IMG/VR virus record: IMGVR_UViG_3300047356_000838 | Coordinates: 21,780-85,779 of that record | Source of the DNA: a virus | DNA: 64,000 nucleotides | Reading direction: 5' to 3' (one strand) | Shown: positions 1 through 7,574 of the stretch, in pieces | Position numbering within the stretch: position 1 is the first letter of the stretch | Layout of the letters: each line of letters starts with the position of its first letter | Notes under the pieces: generated by a model | What the model saw: the letters and a program-made list of their open reading frames with translations, nothing else | What the model was told of the DNA's origin: nothing | The model's database searches: none | Made by a program: the position numbers and the translations under genes

Positions 1-474
1 GGCGCAGTTGTAAGTAATGACAGTGATATTATTGAACGTGTAAAACAGTTACGCAGGCATGGCCAAGTTGATATTCACACAGGCGGAAACAGCATAATGA
101 GCGAACGTGATTGTGCTGAACTACTAGTAAAACTAGAATTTTTTGATGACTGGACAAGTCGTCGCCGAGAACTTGCAGAATATTATACAGAAGAACTGGA
201 AGACTTGGTTGATTGTATTACTGATCCAACAGGAATGGTAAGCAAATTTGTAATTGCCACTGACAAAAAAAGTTGTTTAAAAACGCATCTAATACTAAAA
301 AATATACAATGCAAAGATGTATACGAAGAGCCGCTTGCAAACATGCCACAAGCAACACTTAATTGTGAAAGGTTTTTAAGCATTCCTTGCGATAGTTATA
401 CTACTTTGGATGAAGCATCAACTGTTGTAGAGCATATCAAAATGTTCTTTGAGCCAAGTCCACTCAAAACTTAG
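1..474 (+). CDS. DegT/DnrJ/EryC1-type aminotransferase, C-terminal part (partial)
   Basis: The open frame runs in from the left edge, so only the C-terminal 157 residues are present. The order of conserved stretches (GAVVSND, LRRHGQ, then GGNSIMSERDCAELLVKLE and SRRRELAEYY) matches the C-terminal half of PLP-dependent DegT/DnrJ/EryC1/StrS aminotransferases, which put an amino group on keto-sugar nucleotides for surface-glycan synthesis. The Schiff-base lysine would lie upstream, outside the window. Sugar aminotransferases of this type are known in marine T4-like phages and suit the glycosyltransferase and carbamoyltransferase genes nearby. Its 3' end overlaps the convergent minus-strand gene by 57 bases. 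The family call is firm; the substrate is unknown. Confidence 0.75.
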   Translation, partial: GAVVSNDSDIIERVKQLRRHGQVDIHTGGNSIMSERDCAELLVKLEFFDDWTSRRRELAEYYTEELEDLVDCITDPTGMVSKFVIATDKKSCLKTHLILKNIQCKDVYEEPLANMPQATLNCERFLSIPCDSYTTLDEASTVVEHIKMFFEPSPLKT

Positions 475-1626
475 TTGCAGGTCTCCGCCCATACCAATAA
501 ATTCTAGTGCATCTTCTGCGCCACGCTTGCTCCAATCACCAAATTCTCCATTACCAACAGTGTACCATTGTTTAAGTCTAAACTGACTTTCGATGTCTTT
601 TTGTTGATCTAATTTTATGCATTCACGAAACGCAGTGCGCCAAGTTTCGTATGGCGTTGTTGCATAATCTGCAGTGCTACCTACAACAGGTACACTGGTG
701 TGCGGCATGCTAAGTGTAAAGTCTAGCCCCCATTCAGTGCAGTCTAATACTAACTGTTTGTTGTAGGCAATAATGCCCATGTGTCCATAGGTTAATTCTG
801 TAACAGGGTTGTATGAATCAAAGATATAGTGTTTGTCATTTTGCATGTAATCAGGCTGCCAGTTAAAGTCAAAGTCATCATGTACCCAGCACTTTGCAAA
901 TACATTTATAAACCAATCTGTTTCTGATATTTCTGCACAGGCTTTGTATGCTTGAGCTCTGCCATTTACACCATCAATTCTCTTTGCTCGCGGACACAGT
1001 TTTTGCAGTCGATCCCAGTTTAAATCGGCGTTTTTTTCGCCATTGGAAACATACACTACATCTAGTGCCTTATCCTCTATTTTATAGTCATTATGACGCA
1101 ATATGTATGGGTAGTCATAGTACTGTGTCCGAAAATGCTGTTTACAGTCACGCGGCACTAGTAGTACGCTACCACTTGCAGTAAAGGCATGTAGATTGCG
1201 TTTTTCCCATAGATTAGGATCGTAGTGTAGGTCACACGGAGTACGCTTTACCCAATCATACATATCGCCTAATGTAGTACGAGGTACACCGTTGCTGTGC
1301 CAGTTAATGTGTTCATACCAGCCAAGAACTTTAAGGTTGTCTGCTTGACGCTTAAACGCTGCTACAGGTACAAGGAAAGTATCGCCGTACTCGCAATCTC
1401 CGCTTGCCCAACAGTGTATTTGCGTTGCTTCCCAGGGTACAGGTTGCCAAGTAAAATCAAAGTGTGAATAGTCGCACAAGTCGCTGACAACCCAAACATA
1501 TTCTGTACTTGCCCGTTCAACTATACGCTTAATAGTTGCCAGATGTGTATTGTTATAGCGTGTGTATTTTGTGTGCGCAGGCAGCGTAGTTTCACCGCCC
1601 ATTTGCATGCAGTAAATATCAAACAT
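418..1626 (-). CDS. Glycosyltransferase-like protein with internal duplication
   Basis: 402 residues. Residues about 188-335 resemble the 303-residue protein at 15569-16480: each has a (V/I)Y(V/L)S start, a P-x-AKR-(I/V)D-x-V-x-G segment, an A..KA(C/A)A..S(E/D)T(D/E) segment and a WR(T/A)(A/G)FRE motif. Inside this protein the first half repeats the second: STEYVWVVSD...FDFTWQP near 40-61 parallels ETDWFINVF...FDFNWQP near 235-258. The 303-residue paralogue has a DGD metal-binding-type motif, but neither repeat here keeps it, so one or both copies may be non-catalytic. It is the last gene of the long minus-strand block and overlaps the 3' end of the convergent aminotransferase gene. The glycosyltransferase role is inference from the paralogue and context. 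Confidence 0.55.
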   Translation of the reverse strand: MFDIYCMQMGGETTLPAHTKYTRYNNTHLATIKRIVERASTEYVWVVSDLCDYSHFDFTWQPVPWEATQIHCWASGDCEYGDTFLVPVAAFKRQADNLKVLGWYEHINWHSNGVPRTTLGDMYDWVKRTPCDLHYDPNLWEKRNLHAFTASGSVLLVPRDCKQHFRTQYYDYPYILRHNDYKIEDKALDVVYVSNGEKNADLNWDRLQKLCPRAKRIDGVNGRAQAYKACAEISETDWFINVFAKCWVHDDFDFNWQPDYMQNDKHYIFDSYNPVTELTYGHMGIIAYNKQLVLDCTEWGLDFTLSMPHTSVPVVGSTADYATTPYETWRTAFRECIKLDQQKDIESQFRLKQWYTVGNGEFGDWSKRGAEDALEFIGMGGDLQLSFEWTWLKEHFDMLYNS

Positions 1627-1629
1627 TGA

Positions 1630-2142
1630 TTACCATATAGGACTAGGAATTTGTGTTATTCTGTAACTCTGATATATGCTCATGCGCCTTTTTATAACAG
1701 GACTGCGCATGCCATGTTCATGTTGAGTAGGATTAAACATTAGATATCCACCATTTTTAATGTAAGGAACACTGCGCCACATGCCATCTATGTAACAGTG
1801 GGTACCCATGCTTTCGTCACCTTTGCAAAGATATATCTGTACATTAGCACTTAGATTAGGACTCAGATCAGTGTGTACTTCATTTATATAACCTTCATAG
1901 TCATACCATAACTGTGTGCTATTAGCAAAACACGGTGTAGCAAAATATTCACTGACAACAGATTCAATCTCAGGTAAGTGCAATCCTTTAGCATAGTGAC
2001 CTTCGTCTCTGTTTTCTGCCCCTTGTCCCAGTCGTTGCCAACAATCTCTGTGTTTGAAATGCTTGCGTAGTTTCTTTATTGTTGCTTTATCAAATGCATC
2101 TTCGATGCGATAAAAATCATCATGTAGTTTAATTAACTGCAT
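1630..2142 (-). CDS. 2-oxoglutarate/Fe(II)-dependent oxygenase
   Basis: 170 residues, a typical length for small phage 2OG-Fe(II) oxygenases. The iron-binding HxD is at H90-D92 (EVHTD), a distal histidine lies in QHEHGM (H141 or H143), and the 2OG-binding arginine is in the following KRRMSIYQSYR segment. The order HxD, then H, then R is the double-stranded beta-helix signature. Such enzymes hydroxylate small molecules, proteins or nucleic acids and are frequent in marine T4-like phages. The gene overlaps the carbamoyltransferase upstream by 10 bases and is 3 bases from the gene after it, so it is co-transcribed with the glycan-like set. The substrate is unknown. Confidence 0.75.
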   Translation of the reverse strand: MQLIKLHDDFYRIEDAFDKATIKKLRKHFKHRDCWQRLGQGAENRDEGHYAKGLHLPEIESVVSEYFATPCFANSTQLWYDYEGYINEVHTDLSPNLSANVQIYLCKGDESMGTHCYIDGMWRSVPYIKNGGYLMFNPTQHEHGMRSPVIKRRMSIYQSYRITQIPSPIW

Positions 2143-3620
2143 ACTGTTACTCCATAACGTTTTTCAAATCTATCTGCATCAGCACGGTTGTTTACCATGG
2201 GTTCGCCTTTGATGTTTAGACTTGTATTAAGTAGCAGTGGACAACCTGTCATAAAGTACCACTTCTCAAGCAATGCTCTTACACCTGGATGATCGTTCTT
2301 ACCAACTGTTTGTACACGAGCAGTTCCATCAGCATGACAAATAGCAGGATATAGTTCTGGGTTCTTTAAATAGTACACACCCTGCATATATGGATTAGTA
2401 TCACCATGCATATTAAATATTTCTTCTGCATGTTCTTCTAGTACCATTGGTGCAAACGGACGGAACTTTTGTCTACGCTTTATTTCATTTACACGATCTT
2501 TAATATCATCACCGCGTGGATCAGCAAGCAAACTTCTAGTGCCTAATGCTCTTGGTCCAAACTCTGCACGACCAGTAGCAACACCTACAATTTTATCAGT
2601 CATTAATTTTCCAATAACTGCATCAACAGGATACTCGCCTCCCATGTCGTGTCCTAGATAAGGACCTTCCCACTGTAACCGTTTCCCATACATCAGTGCT
2701 GCAGCACCCAAACTATTACCACAGTCACCTGGATTAGGCATGATCCATAGGTTACGACACAGTCCACTTAGCATACTATTTGCCACACAATTAAGTGCAA
2801 CACCGCCCATGAACACTACATTGTCTTGTCTGGTACAATGCTTTTCAAATAGGTTGCGTAGTAATTGTTCAGTAACTTTTTGTGCGCCTGCTGCAACATC
2901 ATACTCAGTAAGTCCTGTGCCTGCAAAATGATCCTCGTCAATGCCTGCATGCATGTTATCTTTAAATGTTATGGCTTTATCGTCGTCAACTAGTTTTAAA
3001 TTTTCTTGGTATGCACTCAAATAACTTTTGCCATATGCTGCCATGCCCATTAAAATGTATTCATCTTCCATGGGCTTTAATCCAACATACTTTGTTACTG
3101 CACTGTAGTAAAGTCCAATACTGTGAGGATACTGCTGGCTCCAGATCTTTTTATATCGTGCAATGCCTTTGCCCAATATTTGTGGTTGATACCAAGCATC
3201 CCAAACACTAATCGTATCCCATTCACCAATAGCATCCACTACTATAACTTTTGCACTATCAAAAGGACTGGTTTGAAATCCTGCTGCAGCGTGACACTTA
3301 TGATGACCATAACTTGTAATAGGTGCCCTAAGATGATGACGTCGTGCAATACTCTTGGGTGTTGTGCTAAAGTCCAGTGCTTTGCGCCATTCACCACTGT
3401 ATAACTGTCGTGTGCGCTTTGACCAGTGATTCTCGTACCATGCTATGTGATTGGGCTCGCCATAACTGCATGCATCTTTAATCAGTACATCATTTAAGTT
3501 AGCATCATTCTTTATGCCGCTATAACGTTCTGCATGTCCAGCAAAAAGGATATCGCCTCGTTTATTAATTAGTGTTGCGCCAGCATCGTGGAAGCCTGCA
3601 CTAAGTCCTAGAATTGTCAT
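2133..3620 (-). CDS. NodU/CmcH-family O-carbamoyltransferase
   Basis: 495 residues. The N-terminus (ILGLSAGFHDAGATL), the metal-binding HHKCHAA segment near residue 105, DAIGEWDT, GGVALNC and the C-terminal GRAEFGPRALGTRSLLADPR segment are hallmarks of NodU/CmcH/TobZ carbamoyltransferases, which transfer a carbamoyl group from carbamoyl phosphate through a carbamoyl-adenylate to a sugar or antibiotic hydroxyl. It is slightly shorter than many bacterial members but keeps both domains. Similar genes sit in the lipopolysaccharide-like clusters of other marine T4-like phages. It overlaps the downstream oxygenase by 10 bases and the upstream zinc-finger gene by 20, implying translational coupling. 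The acceptor is unknown. Confidence 0.85.
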   Translation of the reverse strand: MTILGLSAGFHDAGATLINKRGDILFAGHAERYSGIKNDANLNDVLIKDACSYGEPNHIAWYENHWSKRTRQLYSGEWRKALDFSTTPKSIARRHHLRAPITSYGHHKCHAAAGFQTSPFDSAKVIVVDAIGEWDTISVWDAWYQPQILGKGIARYKKIWSQQYPHSIGLYYSAVTKYVGLKPMEDEYILMGMAAYGKSYLSAYQENLKLVDDDKAITFKDNMHAGIDEDHFAGTGLTEYDVAAGAQKVTEQLLRNLFEKHCTRQDNVVFMGGVALNCVANSMLSGLCRNLWIMPNPGDCGNSLGAAALMYGKRLQWEGPYLGHDMGGEYPVDAVIGKLMTDKIVGVATGRAEFGPRALGTRSLLADPRGDDIKDRVNEIKRRQKFRPFAPMVLEEHAEEIFNMHGDTNPYMQGVYYLKNPELYPAICHADGTARVQTVGKNDHPGVRALLEKWYFMTGCPLLLNTSLNIKGEPMVNNRADADRFEKRYGVTVCS

Positions 3621-3768
3621 CGTTTAATACCCATGTCTTGCTACAATAATAACACACTGCCACTGGTTTGTCTAGTGTTATTTTTATAGTGAACAGTGGA
3701 TGAGATTTATCTGGACAACTTAGTGTGCAGGGTTCATCAACTGTGAATGTTTCTTTACTTTTCGACAA
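3601..3768 (-). CDS. Small CHCC zinc-finger protein
   Basis: About 55 residues if translation begins at the TTG at 3768; a longer TTG start at 3831 would overlap the reductase gene by 77 bases and is less likely. The core has Cys, a SHPLF segment with His, and a C-terminal CYYC pair. This spacing matches the zf-CHCC domain related to the NDUFS6 subunit of respiratory complex I, common as free-standing proteins in proteobacteria. It overlaps the end of the ferredoxin reductase gene, and a cytochrome c lies about 2 kb upstream. A redox or metal-binding role is plausible but not shown. The start codon is uncertain. Confidence 0.55.
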   Translation of the reverse strand: MSKSKETFTVDEPCTLSCPDKSHPLFTIKITLDKPVAVCYYCSKTWVLNDDNSRT

Positions 3769-4480
3769 ATGCTTTCTCTTGTAGTAAATTTCCTGCACTG
3801 CGCTTACTGCCTTCAGTGAATCCAGTGTCAATGAACAAATTTTTCATGTCTGTATTAAAATCCATGCTGCCACATATCATAACTTTATCGCTGTCAGGTC
3901 TAATAAATTTCCAATATTCATCATTTGCAATATGTTCTTGTATGCGCCCACCAAGCACACCCTGCGCAGGCGTCTCCTGAGTCACAGTTGGATAGTAATT
4001 ATGAATGCTATCACTGAGCATCTCTTGTAAAAAATCATGATAGGCTAGTAGTTCATCATTTGTTCTCACTGACCAGGCTACATTTACTGTCCAAAAATTA
4101 TTATATGTATCTGGATCTCTGAGTATACTAACAAAAGGAGCAATGCCTGTGCCAGTAGCAAATAACCATAAGTTGCCGCCTAGTTCAATGTTAGCAAGTG
4201 TAAGTGTGCCAGTTGTGCGTTCCGCAACTTCTAAACTGTCACCCTGCTTAACATGCTGCAACTTGCTGGTAAGAGGACCGTCCTCAACTTTAATACTGTA
4301 AAACTCTAGGTAGTCATCACCAGGGCCAGAGGTGAAACTATATGCCCTGGTGATGTTGGTGTCAGGCAATCCAATCATTGTGAATTCACCTGCTGTAAAA
4401 CGAAAACTGCGTGGCCGTTCTGTGCGTATGCGAAACAATCTATCTGTATAGTGTTCTACTTCAGTTACATTTACAAGCAT
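3755..4480 (-). CDS. Ferredoxin-NADP+ reductase (bacterial Fpr type)
   Basis: 241 residues, close to the usual length of bacterial Fpr enzymes. The FAD-binding motif RAYSFTS is at residues 45-51, the NADP(H)-binding loop ATGTGIAPF at 108-116, a second nucleotide-binding segment GSMDF lies near 205, and the C-terminus AFVEK resembles the tail that stacks on flavin in the bacterial subclass. The enzyme exchanges electrons between NADPH and ferredoxin or flavodoxin in the cytosol. It could supply reducing power to the eight radical SAM enzymes or the 2OG oxygenase encoded in this window, or tune host redox balance; both are inferences. It overlaps the genes on both sides, within the minus-strand block. 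Confidence 0.88.
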   Translation of the reverse strand: MLVNVTEVEHYTDRLFRIRTERPRSFRFTAGEFTMIGLPDTNITRAYSFTSGPGDDYLEFYSIKVEDGPLTSKLQHVKQGDSLEVAERTTGTLTLANIELGGNLWLFATGTGIAPFVSILRDPDTYNNFWTVNVAWSVRTNDELLAYHDFLQEMLSDSIHNYYPTVTQETPAQGVLGGRIQEHIANDEYWKFIRPDSDKVMICGSMDFNTDMKNLFIDTGFTEGSKRSAGNLLQEKAFVEK

Positions 4481-4662
4481 TTAGCCATCTTTTTGATACA
4501 CTCACTTGCATATGTTGTAAACCAACGTGGTATAAAAGCATGTACAACCACCGCCAGTGTTGCTCGTTGCAGTTTAAACGCAATGCCCATTGCATGACAG
4601 AAATGTTTCCATGCTGTCATATTTGCATCAGTTAAATGCTGTTTACATTTTTTACTTAACAT
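4471..4662 (-). CDS. DUF6356-like small protein
   Basis: 63 residues. The pattern of an N-terminal HLTDANMTAWKHF segment, a central hydrophobic stretch and VVVHAFIPRWFTTYASECI recalls DUF6356 proteins, short proteins of unknown function found in alphaproteobacteria and some marine phages. The central alanine/valine-rich stretch could be a short membrane-associated helix. An AGGA ribosome-binding site lies just before the ATG. The gene overlaps the reductase start by 10 bases. The function is unknown and the family name is given from memory of the pattern. Confidence 0.5.
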   Translation of the reverse strand: MLSKKCKQHLTDANMTAWKHFCHAMGIAFKLQRATLAVVVHAFIPRWFTTYASECIKKMAKCL

Positions 4663-4670
4663 TGTTATTC

Positions 4671-4781
4671 CTATTTGTAGATAAACGGATCGCGCTTGCG
4701 TAGTTCTTTAAGTCGCTTGCGGTATCTTATTTCCATTTTAATTTTATTAATAATACGTTTAATAAATTTAACCACTGACAT
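4671..4781 (-). CDS. Micro-protein ending in RDPFIYK
   Basis: A 36-residue frame starting with ATG at 4781 and ending with TAG at 4671-4673. It is preceded by AAGGA eight bases upstream and overlaps the stop of the preceding gene by 14 bases. The product is strongly basic (many Lys and Arg) and ends LKELRKRDPFIYK, a tail I associate with small proteins of marine T4-like phages. The start, ribosome-binding site and close packing support it as a real gene filling the gap between 4662 and 4768. No function can be assigned; a nucleic-acid-binding or host-factor-binding peptide is possible. Confidence 0.55.
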   Translation of the reverse strand: MSVVKFIKRIINKIKMEIRYRKRLKELRKRDPFIYK

Positions 4782-4989
4782 AAGTTTTTTCCTTAGGTCT
4801 GTACCATACTTTTTGTTCATGTAGTTTACCAAGTAACTCTTGTATTTCCATCATTTCTCTTCTTAGTTCTTCACTATAATTTCCACTAGCAATTGCAATA
4901 CCACGCCTGCCTGCCTTTGCACGAAGCGCATGTTCAATAACTTCTATGTCACGCACACTTAGATCAAATTTTAGATTTGGTTTAGGCAC
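4768..4989 (-). CDS. Conserved small phage protein, GTG start
   Basis: 73 residues when started at the GTG at 4989, which has a good GGGAGA ribosome-binding site just upstream within the end of the previous gene. A longer start at 5037 would overlap that gene by 47 bases. The protein has a DLSVRDIEVIEHALR helix and ends with LLGKLHEQKVWYRPK, a pattern I recall from small proteins of marine T4-like phages. It is probably cytosolic, with no signal peptide or membrane segment. The function is unknown. Confidence 0.55.
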   Translation of the reverse strand: MPKPNLKFDLSVRDIEVIEHALRAKAGRRGIAIASGNYSEELRREMMEIQELLGKLHEQKVWYRPKEKTYVSG

Positions 4990-4990
4990 T

Positions 4991-5365
4991 TTATAGTTCT
5001 CCCTTTGCTCGCATCTCTGCACGAATATTTGTAGCACTAATTGCTTTAAGTTCTGGTTCTAAATCATGTTCAGTAAATGTATAACCTACGCCTCTGCCGT
5101 AACTGATGTCCACAACATTAGGTACACGCATTACAATATATTGTATGCTGTATTCATAACCTGCTGCACTGAGTCCATCACGGATACCATGCCATACTTG
5201 TTCATAGTCAAATGGATTATCTTCCCAGCCTTGCACATCACGCACCATGATAACAACTTGTCCTGTTACACTAAGAGCACGTTTAAACAACGCTGTGTGG
5301 GCATCATGCCAGGGTTGCCATCTGCCCAGCATTTGTGCTGTGGGCTTGCGCCAATCAAAACTCAT
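4991..5365 (-). CDS. Nucleotidyltransferase (cytidylyltransferase-like fold)
   Basis: 124 residues. GRWQPWHDAH at residues 14-23 is a variant of the GRFQP(F/P)H..H nucleotide-binding motif of the HxGH nucleotidyltransferase superfamily, and ISATNIRAEM near the C-terminus matches the (I)S(G/A)T.IR motif of NMN/pantetheine/CTP adenylyl- and cytidylyltransferases. Such enzymes join a nucleotide to a phosphorylated substrate. The short length matches stand-alone phage members. It is four genes upstream of the APS-kinase-like gene in transcription order reversed, so the two could serve one activation pathway (inference). The substrate is not readable. Confidence 0.65.
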   Translation of the reverse strand: MSFDWRKPTAQMLGRWQPWHDAHTALFKRALSVTGQVVIMVRDVQGWEDNPFDYEQVWHGIRDGLSAAGYEYSIQYIVMRVPNVVDISYGRGVGYTFTEHDLEPELKAISATNIRAEMRAKGEL

Positions 5366-5589
5366 GATAAATTTTCAATCTTATTGACAATTGATGCATA
5401 TGATAATGTCTCAATATGTTTAATAACATCAATGCGTATAGCGACTTGCTTGTGCAAATCATCTACTACTTCATGAACATCTTTGTCTTTACCAGGTCCT
5501 GATTTAATTAGTGCAGACTTTTGCTCTGTAATCAGTGCTAGTATTTCTTTTCTAAGTGCTTCAATCGCAACTTCTTTCCAGTTTTCCAT
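5362..5589 (-). CDS. Small hypothetical protein
   Basis: 75 residues when started at the ATG at 5589 (MENWKEVAIEALRKE); a longer frame to 5646 would overlap the cytochrome gene by 56 bases and is unlikely. Predicted to be largely alpha-helical and charged, with a central KSGPGKDKDV loop between two helices. It overlaps the nucleotidyltransferase start by 4 bases and follows the cytochrome c stop directly. No motif identifies its role. Confidence 0.5.
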   Translation of the reverse strand: MENWKEVAIEALRKEILALITEQKSALIKSGPGKDKDVHEVVDDLHKQVAIRIDVIKHIETLSYASIVNKIENLS

Positions 5590-5590
5590 G

Positions 5591-6016
5591 TTACTTTTCG
5601 CCCATGCTCTTAAGATATTCAATAATAGCACCGCGTTTTTCAGCACTCTTTTGTCTGTAGCTCATGTTTGTGCCTTTTACTAACTTCTTACTGTTAGTTA
5701 GCCAGGCATCCAGTAGTTCTTCTGTCCACTGTGGATTCTCATGAGCCCAAGCACTAAACTCTTTACTGTACCTGTTGTAAGCACCTGAACCTCCTAAAAC
5801 AGACAAGGCGGGAAAAGCTGAATTATCGTCTGCTACGCTTGTACCAACGCCGCGATTCATGATGTTCCAAAGATTTGGACCAAGTTTTTTTATGCTAGAA
5901 TCTTGCTCAATACTGTGACAAATACCGCAATTTCTTTTAAATTCATCTTTTCCGTCCAGTGCTAGTGCTTGCCCTGGAACTAACAATACTGCTATTGTTA
6001 ATAATACTTTATACAT
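5591..6016 (-). CDS. Secreted class I cytochrome c
   Basis: 141 residues. The first 18-20 form a signal peptide (MYKVLLTIAVLLVPGQALA) for export to the periplasm. The haem attachment site CGICH is at residues 30-34, a conserved GPNLW loop follows at 46-50, and Met118 in KGTNMSY is the probable axial ligand: the class I cytochrome c layout. Such proteins carry electrons between respiratory complexes in the periplasm. A complete cytochrome c in a lytic phage is unusual; with the ferredoxin reductase it suggests that infection alters host electron flow (inference). It overlaps the APS-kinase-like gene by one base. Confidence 0.85.
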   Translation of the reverse strand: MYKVLLTIAVLLVPGQALALDGKDEFKRNCGICHSIEQDSSIKKLGPNLWNIMNRGVGTSVADDNSAFPALSVLGGSGAYNRYSKEFSAWAHENPQWTEELLDAWLTNSKKLVKGTNMSYRQKSAEKRGAIIEYLKSMGEK

Positions 6017-6489
6017 TATAGTCTCTCCGTGGGTTTTCCTTGCTGTGCAAGTATATAATTATTTACGACTTTTGTAAGTTCTGTATGTGTGTCATTAAAC
6101 CATGTTGCAACATTATAGTTAGCGTTTTGCACTGGTTCAAAAATTGAATCAGTGTGTGCAAATGTAGTGCCTGGTGCTGCAGGTTTAGTGCTTTTACTTG
6201 CTTCCAGTGTATTCATAAACACTGTGTAGTCTGCTGCAAATTCTGCACGGGCTGCACTAGTAGGACAAACAAAGTCTGCTACTGCAATTCTACCTGCCAT
6301 TACTACACCATCTGCTAGGTGACGCATGCGTTGTGCTTGACGTAAACGACCTTCTAAACTAAAGTCCCAGTCATCATACAGTGTTCTTACTTGATCTGCA
6401 TTTAGCCAAATGCCATTTATTAGTTCTGCAAAAGGTTCTGCCAGTGTGCTTTTGCCGCTGCCAGGTAATCCGCATATTAGTATTTTCAT
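6016..6489 (-). CDS. APS-kinase-like P-loop kinase
   Basis: 157 residues. A Walker A motif GLPGSGKST at residues 7-15, WLNADQVR near 28-35 (corresponding to the LDGDNVR region of adenylylsulfate kinase) and FVCPTSAAR (parallel to the FISP..AER segment) place it near CysC-type APS kinases, which phosphorylate adenylylsulfate to PAPS. An adjacent sulfotransferase-like P-loop gene (8831-9487) would fit a sulfation route. It could instead be a related small-molecule kinase, since the DGD aspartate pair is altered. It overlaps the gene upstream by 4 bases. Confidence 0.6.
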   Translation of the reverse strand: MKILICGLPGSGKSTLAEPFAELINGIWLNADQVRTLYDDWDFSLEGRLRQAQRMRHLADGVVMAGRIAVADFVCPTSAARAEFAADYTVFMNTLEASKSTKPAAPGTTFAHTDSIFEPVQNANYNVATWFNDTHTELTKVVNNYILAQQGKPTERL

Positions 6490-7574
6490 CGTAAACTCTC
6501 GAGTTGTCTTTGTTCGTGGTCTCTATCGCTCCAGTGATAATCATAGGTAGCACTGCTTGATCCGCACTCTATTTTATAAATGTCTAGATAGTTGCCCATT
6601 TGTCGCCATATGTCCTGAGCATCCGCTGTTCCAAAACTATTTAGCAGGTCAACTTCTCCCAGTTTTAAATAGCCTAAACTAAGTTTAGGATCATAGGGAT
6701 TGAACTTATTTGCTGCTAACCAATTTTGAAATCCATCTATTTCTTTACAGTGCCAGGGACTGTGAGTATCATACACAACATCATTGCCCCACTCAACATC
6801 AAACTCTCCGCTGTAGTATTGCAAATGTGTAATTGCTTCACATACAGTATCAGTAAGTTCTGGTGCACCCTCATCTCTGTACACTTCCATAAGTGTCTTA
6901 CCAATTTGACACCAGTGCATATATACGCCGCCTAGTTCCCTGTCATAACTATTGTCCAAAAAACCTTGTCTGTGTTCGTCTGTAAGCGTGTGTCTAGGCG
7001 CACGAAGAAATGTTGTGATTTGACTGGGACGAACCCAAAATGGTTCTACTTGTGCTTTGCGTTGACTTAGTACTAAACTTTCTATTTCATGACAAATATT
7101 GTTCAGTTGTCTTACTGCGTATGTTGTTTCCACAGTCATTTGTGATGCATATTCACTTGGATCTTCCACAGTTCCTTGTAGTAATTCAAAATGATTATGT
7201 AGCAAATTCATAACATCATGTTTTAATCTAAGGCCATGATTATTTTTGTTATCAGTGTACAAACCAACGGGATAATTTTCATCAAACCTTACTGTATCCT
7301 CACAGAAGTGTTCTTCAATAACATAATCTAAATTGCTTGTGTTTATAGTGCGTATATGTTTATTAAGATTATTGCAAAGATATTTTAGATCACGCTGTGT
7401 ATAGGGAAAGCCGTGGAAGCAATAGTTTTTTTCTAAGTGCAAACTTTTTTGCAGCACATCTTGTTCAAGTGCCACTATCCAGTCCTGTGCTAGTTGATTA
7501 TCTGCAGGAACAATATTATAATCCGCTAGTTCTCCAGTTTCATAATTTCTTAATACTACTTTAACAGATTTCAT
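6486..7574 (-). CDS. Unknown 362-residue protein next to the radical SAM run
   Basis: I do not recognise this family. The protein is soluble and mixed alpha/beta, with no signal peptide or transmembrane segment. It opens with a short beta-rich segment (KSVKVVLRNYETGELADYNIV) and is rich in His, Asn and Tyr. Candidate landmarks are HFCED, LRAPRHTLTDEH and YDTHSPWHCKEIDGF, which contain several His/Asp/Cys residues that could bind metal. It overlaps the first radical SAM gene by 14 bases, so it is probably made together with those enzymes. It could be a partner, a substrate-binding protein or an unrelated enzyme. Confidence 0.5.
   Translation of the reverse strand: MKSVKVVLRNYETGELADYNIVPADNQLAQDWIVALEQDVLQKSLHLEKNYCFHGFPYTQRDLKYLCNNLNKHIRTINTSNLDYVIEEHFCEDTVRFDENYPVGLYTDNKNNHGLRLKHDVMNLLHNHFELLQGTVEDPSEYASQMTVETTYAVRQLNNICHEIESLVLSQRKAQVEPFWVRPSQITTFLRAPRHTLTDEHRQGFLDNSYDRELGGVYMHWCQIGKTLMEVYRDEGAPELTDTVCEAITHLQYYSGEFDVEWGNDVVYDTHSPWHCKEIDGFQNWLAANKFNPYDPKLSLGYLKLGEVDLLNSFGTADAQDIWRQMGNYLDIYKIECGSSSATYDYHWSDRDHEQRQLESLR

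Noticed and set aside
948-1184. Small + strand open frames in the left 18 kb
   Set aside because: They are antisense to long, overlapping minus-strand genes with recognisable motifs and have no ribosome-binding sites or family features.
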